From Devosia sp. (lineage in GTDB: Bacteria; Pseudomonadota; Alphaproteobacteria; Rhizobiales; Devosiaceae), in assembly GCA_015234425.1 (NCBI GenBank), contig JADGNE010000027.1, forward strand, positions 1 to 37,474: a DNA stretch of 37,474 bases, given 5' to 3'. Shown one piece after another: positions 7,292 through 19,933 of the stretch (positions are counted from its first letter, which is position 1; each line of letters begins with the position of its first letter). The translations under genes were made by a program, and so were the position numbers. Below the pieces are notes generated by a model. That model saw nothing but the letters and a program-made list of their open reading frames with translations. It had not been told where the DNA came from and ran no database searches.

Positions 7292-9701
7292 AGCCATTCA
7301 GGCTGAAATTCTTGAAAGGCTGATCTATTCCGTAGGTAAGGACCCCATTGTCGCCCGCCCGCATGACTGGCTGACCGCCACGATCCTGGCAGTGCGCGAC
7401 CGTGTGATGGACCGCTGGATGGAGAGTTCGCGCGAAACCTGGCGGACTGCCAACAAGCGGGTCTACTACCTCAGCCTCGAATTCCTCATCGGCCGGCTCA
7501 TGCGCGATGCAATGAGCAATGTGGGGCTGATGGAGCCGGTGCAGCAGGCGCTGGCCAATCTCAATGTCGACCTCGGCGATCTGATTAATCTCGAGCCCGA
7601 CGCGGCGCTCGGCAATGGCGGTCTTGGCCGCCTCGCAGCGTGCTTCCTCGAGTCCATGTCTTCGGTCGATATTCCGGCCTATGGCTATGGCATTCGCTAT
7701 GTCCATGGCCTGTTCCGGCAGGAAATGAGCGAAGGCTGGCAGGTCGAGCTGCCCGAAGAGTGGCTAGCCCACGGCAACCCATGGGAATTCGAGCGGCGCG
7801 AAAGCACCTATGAGATCGGCTTTGGCGGACACGTTAATCCGGTGCAGGACCCGGATGGCAGCATTCGTCAGGAATGGGAGCCCAACGAGCATCTGCTGGC
7901 GGTGGCCTATGACACGCCGATCGTAGGCTGGCGCGGCAAGCGGGTGAATACGCTGCGCCTCTGGAGCGCGCAGCCGATCGACCCGATCCTGCTCGACAAG
8001 TTCAATTCCGGCGACCACATCGGCGCGCTGGAAGAAAGCGCCAAGGCAGAGGCGATCACGCGGGTGCTTTATCCGGCGGATTCAACGCCGGCCGGCCAGG
8101 AATTGCGCCTGCGTCAGGAGTTCTTCTTCTCCTCGGCATCGCTGCAGGACATCGTGCGGCGGCATCTCCAGCAATATGGCGACCTCAGCTCGCTGCCGGA
8201 GAAGGTGGCCATCCAGCTCAACGACACGCACCCGGCGATTTCGGTGGCCGAGCTCATGCGCATTCTCATCGATGACAATGGGATCAAGTGGGATCAGGCC
8301 TGGAAACTGTGCAAGGGCACGTTCGGCTATACCAACCACACGCTCCTGCCCGAAGCGCTCGAAAGCTGGCCGGTGGCCCTGCTGGAACGACTGCTCCCGC
8401 GGCACATGCAGATCATCTACCAGATCAATGCAGAAGTGCTGACCGAGGCCCGGGTCAAGGCCGGGTTCAACGACCAGCAGGTGGCGACCATCTCGCTGAT
8501 CGATGAGCATGGCGGTCGTCGCGTGCGCATGGGGCAGCTGGCCTTCGTTGGCTCGCACTCGATCAATGGCGTCTCGGCGCTGCATACCGAGCTGATGAAG
8601 CAGACGGTTTTCGCCGATTTGCACAGGCTTTATCCCGAGCGGATCAACAACAAGACCAATGGCATCACGCCGCGGCGCTGGCTGCTGCAGTGCAATCCGA
8701 GCCTGACCAAGCTGGTCAGCGACCGTATTGGCCCAGAGTTCATGGACGACGTGGAGAAGCTGCACCTTCTGGCGCCCCACGCCGAGGACAAGGGGTTCCA
8801 GAAGCAGTTTGCGGCGGTGAAGTTCGCCAACAAGCAGCGCCTCGCCAAGCTGATCAAGGACCGTCTCAACGTCACGGTGTCGCCCGAGGCGCTGTTTGAC
8901 GTGCAGATCAAGCGCATCCACGAATACAAGCGCCAGCTCCTGAACATCATTCACGCGGTGGCGCTCTATGACGAAATCCGCGCCCATCCGGAGCGGGAAT
9001 GGAAGCCACGCGTCAAGATTTTCGCGGGCAAGGCGGCGCCGAGCTATTGGAACGCCAAGCTGATCATCAAGCTCATCAACGACGTGGCACGGGTCATCAA
9101 TAATGACCCGGCAGTGCGGGGCCTCCTCAAGGTTGTGTTCCTGCCGAACTACAATGTGAGCCTGGCTGAGGTGATCGTGCCTGCGGCCGATCTCTCCGAG
9201 CAGATCTCGACCGCAGGCATGGAAGCGTCCGGTACGGGCAACATGAAGTTCATGGCCAATGGCGCCATCACCATCGGCACGATGGACGGCGCCAATGTCG
9301 AGATGCACAAGGAAGTGGGACCCGACAATATCGTCATCTTCGGGCTCTCGGCGCAGGAGGTCGAGGACAAGCGCAGCCGCAGCGAGGTGCCGCGCTCGGC
9401 CATCGACAAGTCGCGGCGCCTGCGCGAGGCGCTCGAGTCCATCTCTTCCGGCGTGTTCTCGCCCGATGATCCCAACCGCTATCGTGATCTGATCGGCGGT
9501 CTCTATGACCATGACTGGTTCATGGTTGCCCGTGACTTCGACGCCTATTGGGCGGCGCAGGAAAAGGTCAGCCGGCTCTGGGCCAATCCCGACCGGTGGT
9601 GGGCGATGGCGATCCGCAATACGGCGAACATGGGGTTCTTCTCGTCGGATCGCACGATCAGACAATATGCCGGCGAAATCTGGGGTGTGCCCACGGCATA
9701 G
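7230..9701 (+). CDS. glgP: Glycogen/starch/alpha-glucan phosphorylase
   Basis: An 823-residue family 35 phosphorylase that releases glucose-1-phosphate from the non-reducing ends of glycogen, using pyridoxal phosphate. The cofactor-binding lysine is Lys673 in the signature EASGTGNMKFMANGAIT. The N-terminal half shows EPDAALGNGGLGRLAACFL and a substrate-site segment ending in FGYTNHTLLPEAL. Length is normal for bacterial GlgP. The only possible ATG in this frame is 7230, because an in-frame stop lies at 7212; it has no good ribosome-binding site of its own. It is first gene of the glycogen operon, and its product can be taken on by Pgm encoded downstream. A 93-bp gap separates it from glgB. 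Confidence 0.96.
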   Translation: MPQKPIVYDAPIHEPRAITVEAIQAEILERLIYSVGKDPIVARPHDWLTATILAVRDRVMDRWMESSRETWRTANKRVYYLSLEFLIGRLMRDAMSNVGLMEPVQQALANLNVDLGDLINLEPDAALGNGGLGRLAACFLESMSSVDIPAYGYGIRYVHGLFRQEMSEGWQVELPEEWLAHGNPWEFERRESTYEIGFGGHVNPVQDPDGSIRQEWEPNEHLLAVAYDTPIVGWRGKRVNTLRLWSAQPIDPILLDKFNSGDHIGALEESAKAEAITRVLYPADSTPAGQELRLRQEFFFSSASLQDIVRRHLQQYGDLSSLPEKVAIQLNDTHPAISVAELMRILIDDNGIKWDQAWKLCKGTFGYTNHTLLPEALESWPVALLERLLPRHMQIIYQINAEVLTEARVKAGFNDQQVATISLIDEHGGRRVRMGQLAFVGSHSINGVSALHTELMKQTVFADLHRLYPERINNKTNGITPRRWLLQCNPSLTKLVSDRIGPEFMDDVEKLHLLAPHAEDKGFQKQFAAVKFANKQRLAKLIKDRLNVTVSPEALFDVQIKRIHEYKRQLLNIIHAVALYDEIRAHPEREWKPRVKIFAGKAAPSYWNAKLIIKLINDVARVINNDPAVRGLLKVVFLPNYNVSLAEVIVPAADLSEQISTAGMEASGTGNMKFMANGAITIGTMDGANVEMHKEVGPDNIVIFGLSAQEVEDKRSRSEVPRSAIDKSRRLREALESISSGVFSPDDPNRYRDLIGGLYDHDWFMVARDFDAYWAAQEKVSRLWANPDRWWAMAIRNTANMGFFSSDRTIRQYAGEIWGVPTA

Positions 9702-9723
9702 CCGAATTTCTCGCGGATCGGAG

Positions 9724-9756
9724 CCACGCGGGGAAACCAAAGGTCACCGCGCGTGG
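9724..9756 (+). other. Inverted repeat in the glgP-glgB gap
   Basis: CCACGCG (9724-9730) and CGCGTGG (9750-9756) can form a 7-bp stem with a 19-nt loop in the gap between glgP and glgB. No T-run follows, so it is not a normal terminator. It might slow decay or dampen read-through. Weak evidence. Confidence 0.3.
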
Positions 9757-9794
9757 TTTACTATGGTGCACTAGTGGGGACCGGCGCCCTGGGG

Positions 9795-11993
9795 ATGAAT
9801 GGCGTGAGCAAAGAAAACTGGCAGGCCGATGCGCGTGAAGTCGAAGCAATCGTGGCGGGACGCCATGGCGATGCCTTCGCCTTCCTCGGCCTGCATGAAA
9901 TCGACGGCAATTGGGTGCTGCGCGCCTTTATTCCGCACGCTGAGGCTGTCACCGCCTATACGCTGGACGGCACCGAACTGAGCCATCTGTTTCCGCGCCA
10001 TGCGGCGGGGTTCTTCGAAGGCAAGGTCAATCTGGACCGGCGACAGCCCATTCGGTATCGCGCCAAGAATGCCGGCGGAGAATGGGATGCCTATGATCCC
10101 TATTCCTTTGGTCCGGTGCTCGGGCCAATGGACGACTATTATATCGGCGAGGGCAGCCATCTGAGGCTGTTTGACAAGCTCGGCGCCCACGAGATGGAGT
10201 TCGAGGGCGTTCACGGCACCCATTTTGCGGTGTGGGCACCCAATGCGCTGCGTGTTTCGGTAGTGGGAACGTTCAACGATTGGGACGGACGGCGCCACCC
10301 GATGCGCAATCGCGGCGGCATCTGGGAAGTCTTTGTTCCGGTCGTTGGGACAGGCACGATCTACAAATATGAGATTGTCGGGCCGGACGGGAAAGTCCTG
10401 CCGCTCAAGGCCGATCCGTTTGCACGGCAGGCCGAGTTGCGGCCGCGCAATGGCTCGGTGGTGCCAGACCCGACGCCCTTCACCTGGACCGACGACAAAT
10501 ATATGCGCGAGCGGTCGAGCCGGGATTGGCGCCGCACGCCGATGTCGATTTATGAAGTGCATCCCGGATCGTGGCGGCGGCGGGCCGACGGCAGTTTCCT
10601 CAGTTATGACCAGTTGGCCGAGCAGCTGATCCCCTATGCGGCGGACATGGGTTACACCCATATCGAGCTCCTCCCGATCAGCGAGCATCCGTACGATCCG
10701 AGCTGGGGCTACCAGCCAACCGGGCTCTATGCACCAACGGCGCGGTTCGGTGATCCGGCGGGGTTTGCCCGGCTGGTCAATGCCGCCCATGAGGCAGGGC
10801 TTGGCGTCATCCTTGACTGGGTGCCGGCGCATTTCCCGACCGACGAATTCGGTCTCAGCAATTTCGACGGCACAGCGCTCTACGAGCATTCCGATCCACG
10901 GCAGGGTTTCCACCCCGACTGGAACACGGCGATCTATAATTTTGGTCGCAAGGAGGTTTCGGCCTTCCTCACCAATAATGCGCTGTTCTGGTTCGAGAAA
11001 TTCCACATCGACGGGCTGCGGGTCGATGCCGTGGCGTCGATGCTCTATCTCGATTATTCGCGCCAGCCGGGGCAGTGGGTGCCCAACAAGCATGGCGGCA
11101 ACGAGAACCTCGAAGCGGTTGCGTTCCTGCAGCGGGTCAATGCCGAGGTCTACAAGCAGTTTCCCGGCGCATTCATGATCGCTGAGGAGTCCACCTCATG
11201 GCCGGGCGTCAGCCAGCCTACCTACACCGGCGGGCTGGGGTTCGGTTTCAAGTGGAACATGGGCTTCATGAACGACACGTTGCGGTTCATGGCGCGCAGC
11301 CCGATCCACCGGCGCTACCATCACAACGACATGACCTTCGGCCTCGTCTACGCCTTCAGCGAGAATTTCGTGCTGCCGCTGAGCCATGACGAGGTGGTGC
11401 ATGGCAAGGGCTCGCTGCTCGACAAGATGCCGGGCGACGAGTGGCAGCAGTTTGCCAATCTGCGCGCTTATCTGGCGTTCATGTGGGGGCACCCGGGCAA
11501 GAAGCTGCTGTTCATGGGCCAGGAGTTTGCCCAGCGCGCCGAATGGGCCGAGGGCAAGGGGCTCGACTGGTGGCTGCTCGATGCCGCGCCGCATGAGGGC
11601 ATGCGCCGCCTCGTGGCCGATCTCAATGCCGCCTACCGGAGCCTTCCAGCCCTGCATGAGCGCGATTGCGAGCCGGACGGGTTCGAATGGGTCATCGGCA
11701 ATGACCAGACCAACTCCGTGTTGGCATGGCTCCGCAAGGCACCGGACGCCGAGCCGGTGCTGGTCATCTCCAATTTCACGCCGGTCCCGCGTGAACACTA
11801 CAAGGTGCCGCTGCCCAAGGTAGGGCGGTGGATCGAAAGGATCAATACTGACGCCGGATGGTACGCAGGGGGGAATACGGGCAACCAGGGGGGCATAATC
11901 GCCCGCGAGGTGACGGGGCAGCACTGGCCGGCGGAAGCCGAGCTCTATCTGCCGCCGCTGGCAACCCTTTTCCTGAAATACGATCCGGATTGA
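9795..11993 (+). CDS. glgB: 1,4-alpha-glucan branching enzyme
   Basis: A GH13 branching enzyme of about 732 residues, which cuts alpha-1,4 chains and rejoins them as alpha-1,6 branches on glycogen. It has an N-terminal beta domain, a CBM48 module (VWAPNALRVSVVGTFNDWDG) and a catalytic barrel. Visible barrel motifs are DWVPAHFPTD, the nucleophile segment DGLRVDAVASM (Asp411), the acid/base segment AEEST (Glu464/465) and LSHDEVVHGKGSL. The C-terminal beta domain follows. I use the ATG at 9795. An upstream GTG at 9753 would add 14 unlikely residues, and a GTG at 9804 (better spaced from GGGGA) is a real alternative. It is second in the operon, 53 bp before glgC. Confidence 0.95.
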   Translation: MNGVSKENWQADAREVEAIVAGRHGDAFAFLGLHEIDGNWVLRAFIPHAEAVTAYTLDGTELSHLFPRHAAGFFEGKVNLDRRQPIRYRAKNAGGEWDAYDPYSFGPVLGPMDDYYIGEGSHLRLFDKLGAHEMEFEGVHGTHFAVWAPNALRVSVVGTFNDWDGRRHPMRNRGGIWEVFVPVVGTGTIYKYEIVGPDGKVLPLKADPFARQAELRPRNGSVVPDPTPFTWTDDKYMRERSSRDWRRTPMSIYEVHPGSWRRRADGSFLSYDQLAEQLIPYAADMGYTHIELLPISEHPYDPSWGYQPTGLYAPTARFGDPAGFARLVNAAHEAGLGVILDWVPAHFPTDEFGLSNFDGTALYEHSDPRQGFHPDWNTAIYNFGRKEVSAFLTNNALFWFEKFHIDGLRVDAVASMLYLDYSRQPGQWVPNKHGGNENLEAVAFLQRVNAEVYKQFPGAFMIAEESTSWPGVSQPTYTGGLGFGFKWNMGFMNDTLRFMARSPIHRRYHHNDMTFGLVYAFSENFVLPLSHDEVVHGKGSLLDKMPGDEWQQFANLRAYLAFMWGHPGKKLLFMGQEFAQRAEWAEGKGLDWWLLDAAPHEGMRRLVADLNAAYRSLPALHERDCEPDGFEWVIGNDQTNSVLAWLRKAPDAEPVLVISNFTPVPREHYKVPLPKVGRWIERINTDAGWYAGGNTGNQGGIIAREVTGQHWPAEAELYLPPLATLFLKYDPD

Positions 11994-12046
11994 ACCGACT
12001 ATAATGGCAATGTCCCGGGGGAGCCGGGCGACGTGGAGGGAAGAAA

Positions 12047-13314
12047 ATGGCTGATTACAGGGTACCATCGCCATTGGCCCGCGAGGCGATGGCCTATGTG
12101 CTGGCCGGGGGACGCGGAACACGGCTGATGGAGCTGACCGATCGGCGCGCCAAGCCGGCTGTCTATTTCGGGGGCAAGTCGCGCATCATCGACTTTGCGC
12201 TCTCCAATGCCATCAATTCGGGCATTCGCCGCATCTCCGTGGCAACGCAGTACCAGGCGCACAGCCTGATCCGCCACTTGTCTCGCGGCTGGAACTTCCT
12301 GCGCCAGGAACGTAACGAGAGCTTTGACGTGCTGCCCGCGAGCCAGCGTGTGGCCGAGGACATGTGGTATGCGGGCACGGCCGACGCCGTGTTCCAGAAC
12401 ATGGACATCATCGAGGATTACGGCGCCCGCTATATCGTCATCCTGGCCGGCGACCATATCTACAAAATGGACTATGAAATCATGCTCCGCCAGCATGTGG
12501 ATACGGGCGCGGACGTGACCATTGGGTGTCTTGAAGTGCCGCGCAAGGAGGCATCGGCCTTCGGCGTGATGCATGTCGACGGGCGTGACCGGGTGATCGA
12601 CTTTGTCGAAAAGCCCAAGGATCCGCCGGGTATCCCGGATCGGCCTGATACGGCGCTGGCGTCCATGGGCATCTATGTGTTCGAGACGCGCTTTTTGATG
12701 GAGCAATTGCGCCGCGATGCCGCGACCGAGGGCTCGAGCCGGGACTTCGGCAAGGACATCATACCCTATATCGTCAAGAACGGCACAGCCTGGGCGCACC
12801 GGTTCACGCGCTCCTGCGTCCGCTCCAGCAATGAAAGCGTGGCCTATTGGCGCGACGTGGGCACGGTGGATGCCTATTGGAAGGCCAATATCGACCTCAC
12901 CGACATCAACCCGCAGCTTGACCTCTATGATCGCGACTGGCCGATCTGGACTTATGCTGAAATTACCCCGCCGGCCAAGTTTGTGCATGATTTTGATGGT
13001 CGACGCGGCTCTGCGGTGAACTCGCTGGTGTCGGGCGACTGTATCATTTCGGGCGGGCATCTGCAGCGGACGCTGTTGTCCACCGGTAGCCGGGTCCACT
13101 CCTATTCCGTGCTGGAAGAAGCGGTGGTGCTGCCCTATTGCGATATCGGGCGCAGCGCGCGGTTGAAGAAGGTCGTGATCGACCGCGGTGTCAGCGTGCC
13201 CGAGGGACTGGTCGTCGGCGAGGCCCCTGAATTCGATGCCAAATGGTTCCGGCGGACGGAGGACGGGGTGACACTGATTACGCAAGCCATGATCAATCGG
13301 TATCTGGCCGACAG

Positions 13315-13318
<4 letters not shown>
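12047..13318 (+). CDS. glgC: Glucose-1-phosphate adenylyltransferase (ADP-glucose pyrophosphorylase)
   Basis: A 423-residue enzyme making ADP-glucose from ATP and glucose-1-phosphate, the committed and usually allosterically controlled step of bacterial glycogen synthesis. The N-terminal nucleotidyltransferase domain shows LAGGRGTRL (about residues 20-28), the conserved [20 protein letters not shown] segment and the catalytic-site strand [12 protein letters not shown]. The C-terminal part is the left-handed beta-helix with the [15 protein letters not shown] segment. The N-terminal [18 protein letters not shown] is typical of rhizobial GlgC. The ATG at 12047 has GAGGGAAG just upstream. Its stop overlaps the glgA start (ATGA), so the two are translationally coupled. 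Confidence 0.97.
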
Positions 13319-16388
<3,070 letters not shown>

Positions 16389-16398
16389 GCATGAATGA

Positions 16399-18408
16399 AT
16401 GACTATCCACATTGTGCCCGGCGCTGGGTCTATCGAAACGCTCGGCGCCACACCCGTCTCGCGTGGGGTGAATTTTGCCGTCTACTCGGAAGCTGCAGAG
16501 GCCATCTGGGTCTGTCTGTTTGACAGCAATGACCGGGAAATCGGGCGCTACCAGCTGGATGTGAGGGCGGACAATATTTTCGCCGGTCTTGTCACTGGTA
16601 TTGGTCCGGGCGCACGCTACGGGTTACGGGCGGATGGCGCCTATGACCCGGACCAAGGCCTGTTCTTTGATCCGGCGAAGCTGCTGGTTGATCCCTATGC
16701 GCGCCAGCTGGATCGGGAGTTTGCCTATTCGCCGCGCCTGAGGATGCCGCGAGAGGCCAATTTCGATACGTCCATTCTGGTGCCCAAGGCGATCGTTCCG
16801 GGGGCGGGGGCGGCTCCTGCCGTGCCGCGAAAGAAGGCGCCGGGGACATTCTACGAGCTAAATGCGCGCGGGTACACCAAGCGCCATCCGGCTGTGCCGG
16901 AACGAGTGCGAGGGACGATTGAGGGGCTGACGGCAAAGCCCGTTGTCGAGCATCTCAAGCGCGTCGGGATCGACACGGTGCAGCTGATGCCCATCGCGGC
17001 GTGGATCGATGAGCGGCATCTGCCGCCCCTCGGTCTTGCCAATGCCTGGGGCTATAATCCCATTACCTATTTCGCGGTGGATCCGCGCCTCGCGCCGGGC
17101 GGCATGGCCGATCTGCGGGCGATGACCGACGTCTATCGCAAAGCCGGGATCTCGGTGATCCTCGATGTGGTCTATAACCACACCGGCGAGAGCGACGCCG
17201 AGGGTCCCATCGTCAGCATGATGGGGCTCGACCCGCACAGTTATTATCGCTTCGTGCCGGTCGATGGGCGGCAGGTGCTGGTCAATGATGCGGGCACCGG
17301 CAATACGCTACGGTGCGACCATCCCGCGGTGCAGCGGCTGGTGATCGAGAGCCTCCGCGCTTTTGTCGAAGAGGGCGGTGTTTCCGGCTTCCGCTTTGAT
17401 CTGGCGACCATTCTGGGGCGCGAGCCGGGGTTCAATCCCAATGCCGAGATGATCCGGCTGATCAAGGAAGACCCGCTGCTGAGCCAATGCATCCTCGTCG
17501 CCGAACCCTGGGATCCGGGACCTGGCGGCTATGCGCTGGGGCAGTTCGGGCGCGAGTTTTTTGAGCACAATGACACATATCGCGATGAGGTCCGGGCATT
17601 CTTGCAAGGGCAGAATGGCCGCATCGGCTCGCTCGCCGGCAAGATTGCGGGGTCATCGGAGATTTTTGACCGCGATGGCCGCAAGCCCAGCCATGGCGTC
17701 AACTTTCTGGCCGTGCATGATGGTTTTACCCTGCGCGATCTCGTCAGCTACAGCCACAAGCACAATGGCGCCAATGGCGAAGACAACCGTGATGGTCACG
17801 ACGCGAATTATTCGTGGAATTGCGGGGTCGAGGGCGAGAGCACTGACGAGGTGATTAATAGCGCCCGCAAGCGCGACGTGAAGGCGCTGCTGGCAACGCT
17901 GTTCCTGTCGCGCGGGACCCCGCTGATGCAGCAGGGTGACGAAATGTTCCGCACGCAGAGGGGCAATAACAATGCTTATGCGCAGGACAATGAGATCACC
18001 TGGCTCGACTGGGGCGGGACCGACGACGGCATTGCCGAGCTGACCGCAGGGCTCATTGCCTTTCGCAGGGCGCATCCGGCGATCACCCATGACCATTGGC
18101 TCACCGGTCGCGAGCACCATGGGGTTCGCGACGTCGTGTGGCTGCACCCGGATGGACGGGAGATGACCGAGGGGGACTGGAACGATCCGGCCGGTTCGGT
18201 TCTGGGCGCGCATCTCCGGCACAAGGAGGATGAGGTCATCGTCTGGATCAACCGCCGGATAGAGCCGGTGGTCGCTCATCTCCCGGAGGGTGACTGGTCC
18301 GTCGGCATTGTCTCGGATGAGACGGGCAGCCTCGTGCTCACACCGGGTACGGCAACGCTGCCGCCGCGCTCGGTCGTGGCTCTGGTGCGACCGCAGCCCG
18401 AGCGCTAG
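16399..18408 (+). CDS. glgX: Glycogen debranching enzyme (GlgX type)
   Basis: A 669-residue GH13 debranching enzyme that hydrolyses the alpha-1,6 links of the short branches left by phosphorylase. It has an N-terminal CBM48-like domain (GATPVSRGVNFAVYSEAAEA), the GlgX-typical WGYNPITYFAVDPRLAPGG, then DVVYNHTGE, the nucleophile segment GFRFDLATILGRE, the acid/base segment LVAEPWDPGPGGY and FLAVHDGFTLRDLVSY. RGTPLMQQGDEMFRTQRGNN follows near the C-terminus. The ATG at 16399 follows pgm by 10 bp and has no strong ribosome-binding site. It is the last gene of the operon and its end overlaps by 4 bp, tail to tail, the GNAT gene closing the urease cluster. Confidence 0.96.
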   Translation: MTIHIVPGAGSIETLGATPVSRGVNFAVYSEAAEAIWVCLFDSNDREIGRYQLDVRADNIFAGLVTGIGPGARYGLRADGAYDPDQGLFFDPAKLLVDPYARQLDREFAYSPRLRMPREANFDTSILVPKAIVPGAGAAPAVPRKKAPGTFYELNARGYTKRHPAVPERVRGTIEGLTAKPVVEHLKRVGIDTVQLMPIAAWIDERHLPPLGLANAWGYNPITYFAVDPRLAPGGMADLRAMTDVYRKAGISVILDVVYNHTGESDAEGPIVSMMGLDPHSYYRFVPVDGRQVLVNDAGTGNTLRCDHPAVQRLVIESLRAFVEEGGVSGFRFDLATILGREPGFNPNAEMIRLIKEDPLLSQCILVAEPWDPGPGGYALGQFGREFFEHNDTYRDEVRAFLQGQNGRIGSLAGKIAGSSEIFDRDGRKPSHGVNFLAVHDGFTLRDLVSYSHKHNGANGEDNRDGHDANYSWNCGVEGESTDEVINSARKRDVKALLATLFLSRGTPLMQQGDEMFRTQRGNNNAYAQDNEITWLDWGGTDDGIAELTAGLIAFRRAHPAITHDHWLTGREHHGVRDVVWLHPDGREMTEGDWNDPAGSVLGAHLRHKEDEVIVWINRRIEPVVAHLPEGDWSVGIVSDETGSLVLTPGTATLPPRSVVALVRPQPER

Positions 18409-18857
18409 TCGGGGACTTCCACCATGCCGAGCCGCGCATAGAGCCGGCGGGCGGCAGCGTTTTCGGGTTCAACCTTGAGGTCGACATAGTCGGCGCCGCG
18501 TTTGGCGAAGAGGCCTAAGGCATGTGTCATCAAGGCGGCACCAATACCCCGCCCCCGGAAGGTGGGAGCGACCGCCAGGTCCTTGATGAAATTGCTGGTC
18601 CAGCACTGGATGAAGCCGGCGACCCTGCCGTCCCCTGCGACAGCGGCGACGCAAAGGCCGGGGTCGTATTCGTTGTCGGTGACGAGATTGCCGTGCCAGT
18701 CGGCAAACGGCGCGATGCGGCCGGGGAAGGCTTCTTCGAGAACAGCGTGCGCGAGGCGCGGATCGATGCTGCCCAGTTCCATCGGACGGATGCCAGTAGG
18801 CCAGGAGGCAGCATCGATCGGACCGGCAAGGATCTTGCGCAGCCGCAGATGGCTCAC
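18405..18857 (-). CDS. GNAT family N-acetyltransferase
   Basis: A 150-residue protein with the GNAT acetyl-CoA-binding signature DLAVAPTFRGRGIGAALMTH (motif A, R-G-R-G-I-G), followed by the C-terminal motif VEPENAAARRLYARLGM. Such enzymes move an acetyl group from acetyl-CoA to an amine on a small molecule, antibiotic or protein; the substrate is unknown. The GTG start at 18857 follows the ureG stop with no spacer, so it is co-transcribed and probably coupled to ureG as last gene of the urease cluster. No urease function is known for the family, and its link may be only positional. It meets glgX tail to tail. Confidence 0.88.
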   Translation of the reverse strand: MSHLRLRKILAGPIDAASWPTGIRPMELGSIDPRLAHAVLEEAFPGRIAPFADWHGNLVTDNEYDPGLCVAAVAGDGRVAGFIQCWTSNFIKDLAVAPTFRGRGIGAALMTHALGLFAKRGADYVDLKVEPENAAARRLYARLGMVEVPD

Positions 18858-19490
18858 TTACTCGGCCGCCTCGGCGACAAAGCCGCCGTGCTTTTCGATG
18901 AAGCCGATGATCTGGTCGAGGCTCTCGCGGCGCAGCAGGTCGGTGAAGACATAGGGCCGGCCATCGCGGATTTTTTGCGTGTCGCTCTCCATGACTTCGA
19001 GGCTGGCGCCGACATAGGGCGCGAGATCGGTGTGGGTGATGACGAGGAGATCGGAGCGCGAGATTGCCGGGCCACCCTTGCGCGGGATCTTTTCGCCCTG
19101 GGCGACCGAGATGACGTAGATGGTCAGGTCCGCAAGGTCTGGCGAGAAGGTCGCTGCCAGATTGTCGCCGCCGCTTTCGATCAGGATGATGTCGAGGTCG
19201 GGGAATTTGCGATTGAGCTCGTCAATGGCAGCCAGGTTCAGCGAGGCGTCTTCGCGAATGGCGGTGTGCGGGCAGCCGCCGGTTTCAACGCCGACAATGC
19301 GATCCTCGGAGATGGCCTGAACCCGCGAGAGGATCAGCGCGTCTTCCTTGGTGTAGATGTCATTGGTGACCACGGCCATGGAATAGCGGTCGCGCATGGC
19401 CTTGAGCAGCATTTCGCACAGCGTGGTCTTGCCCGAGCCGACCGGCCCACCAATGCCGATACGCAGGGGACCGTTGAGGCTCTTGGACAT
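18858..19490 (-). CDS. ureG: Urease accessory GTPase UreG
   Basis: A 210-residue SIMIBI-class GTPase that drives nickel insertion into urease with UreD, UreF and UreE. The P-loop [11 protein letters not shown] lies at about residues 14-24. [12 protein letters not shown], the nickel-binding Cys-Pro-His in [32 protein letters not shown] and [12 protein letters not shown] (NKxD-like position) are all present. I start at the ATG at 19490 ([12 protein letters not shown]), with GGAGAAC just upstream; the open frame continues to 19619 but only over the end of the DUF3995 gene. It lies 11 bp after the DUF3995 gene and directly before the GNAT gene. Confidence 0.97.
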   Translation of the reverse strand: MSKSLNGPLRIGIGGPVGSGKTTLCEMLLKAMRDRYSMAVVTNDIYTKEDALILSRVQAISEDRIVGVETGGCPHTAIREDASLNLAAIDELNRKFPDLDIILIESGGDNLAATFSPDLADLTIYVISVAQGEKIPRKGGPAISRSDLLVITHTDLAPYVGASLEVMESDTQKIRDGRPYVFTDLLRRESLDQIIGFIEKHGGFVAEAAE

Positions 19491-19501
19491 GGAAGGTTCT
19501 C

Positions 19502-19933
19502 CTAGACGAGGCGAAGGGCGATAAGGGCGAAAAAGCCGAGGCCGATGAACAGGCAGAGCGGCGAGTAGACCCGACGATCGTTGAGGCGGAAAATCGGTTC
19601 TGCCGTGATCGCCTGCCACTGCGGCGTGTAGCCGATGACACCGCGGGCAACGAAGATGGCGCCGAAGAGGCCGCCGACGAGATTGAGCGCCATGCCGCCG
19701 CCCTCAGGGTCGGCGATGGCGAGCGCGATCATCGAGGCGTAGAAGGTGGCGATGGCGACGGCCAGGGTCAGCAGGCGGTTGGGCATCTTTTCGATGCCGG
19801 TAAAACCGACCACCGTCTGAGCCAGCAACTTCTGATCGCGCAAGGGCCATGAAAAGCCGATGGCCCAGACGAAATGGGCGAGGGAGACAGCCAACAGGGC
19901 GATACAAACGAAGGCGGCAATGAGCATGCTCAT
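19502..19933 (-). CDS. DUF3995 family membrane protein
   Basis: A 143-residue protein with four predicted membrane spans (about residues 4-26, 53-73, 82-100 and 123-142). Features such as a first span followed by [28 protein letters not shown] are what I recall of DUF3995. No function is known for that family. The ATG at 19933 overlaps the ureF stop (ATGA), and the gene precedes ureG by 11 bp, so it is translated as part of the urease operon. Its position between ureF and ureG, whose products act together, suggests a membrane role in urease maturation or urea/ammonium or nickel handling, but that is guilt by association only. A second in-frame ATG lies two codons in. Confidence 0.8.
   Translation of the reverse strand: MSMLIAAFVCIALLAVSLAHFVWAIGFSWPLRDQKLLAQTVVGFTGIEKMPNRLLTLAVAIATFYASMIALAIADPEGGGMALNLVGGLFGAIFVARGVIGYTPQWQAITAEPIFRLNDRRVYSPLCLFIGLGFFALIALRLV

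Noticed and set aside
8082..9740. 552-codon minus-strand frame opposite glgP
   Set aside because: Antisense shadow of a highly conserved enzyme gene in GC-rich DNA; no recognisable motif.
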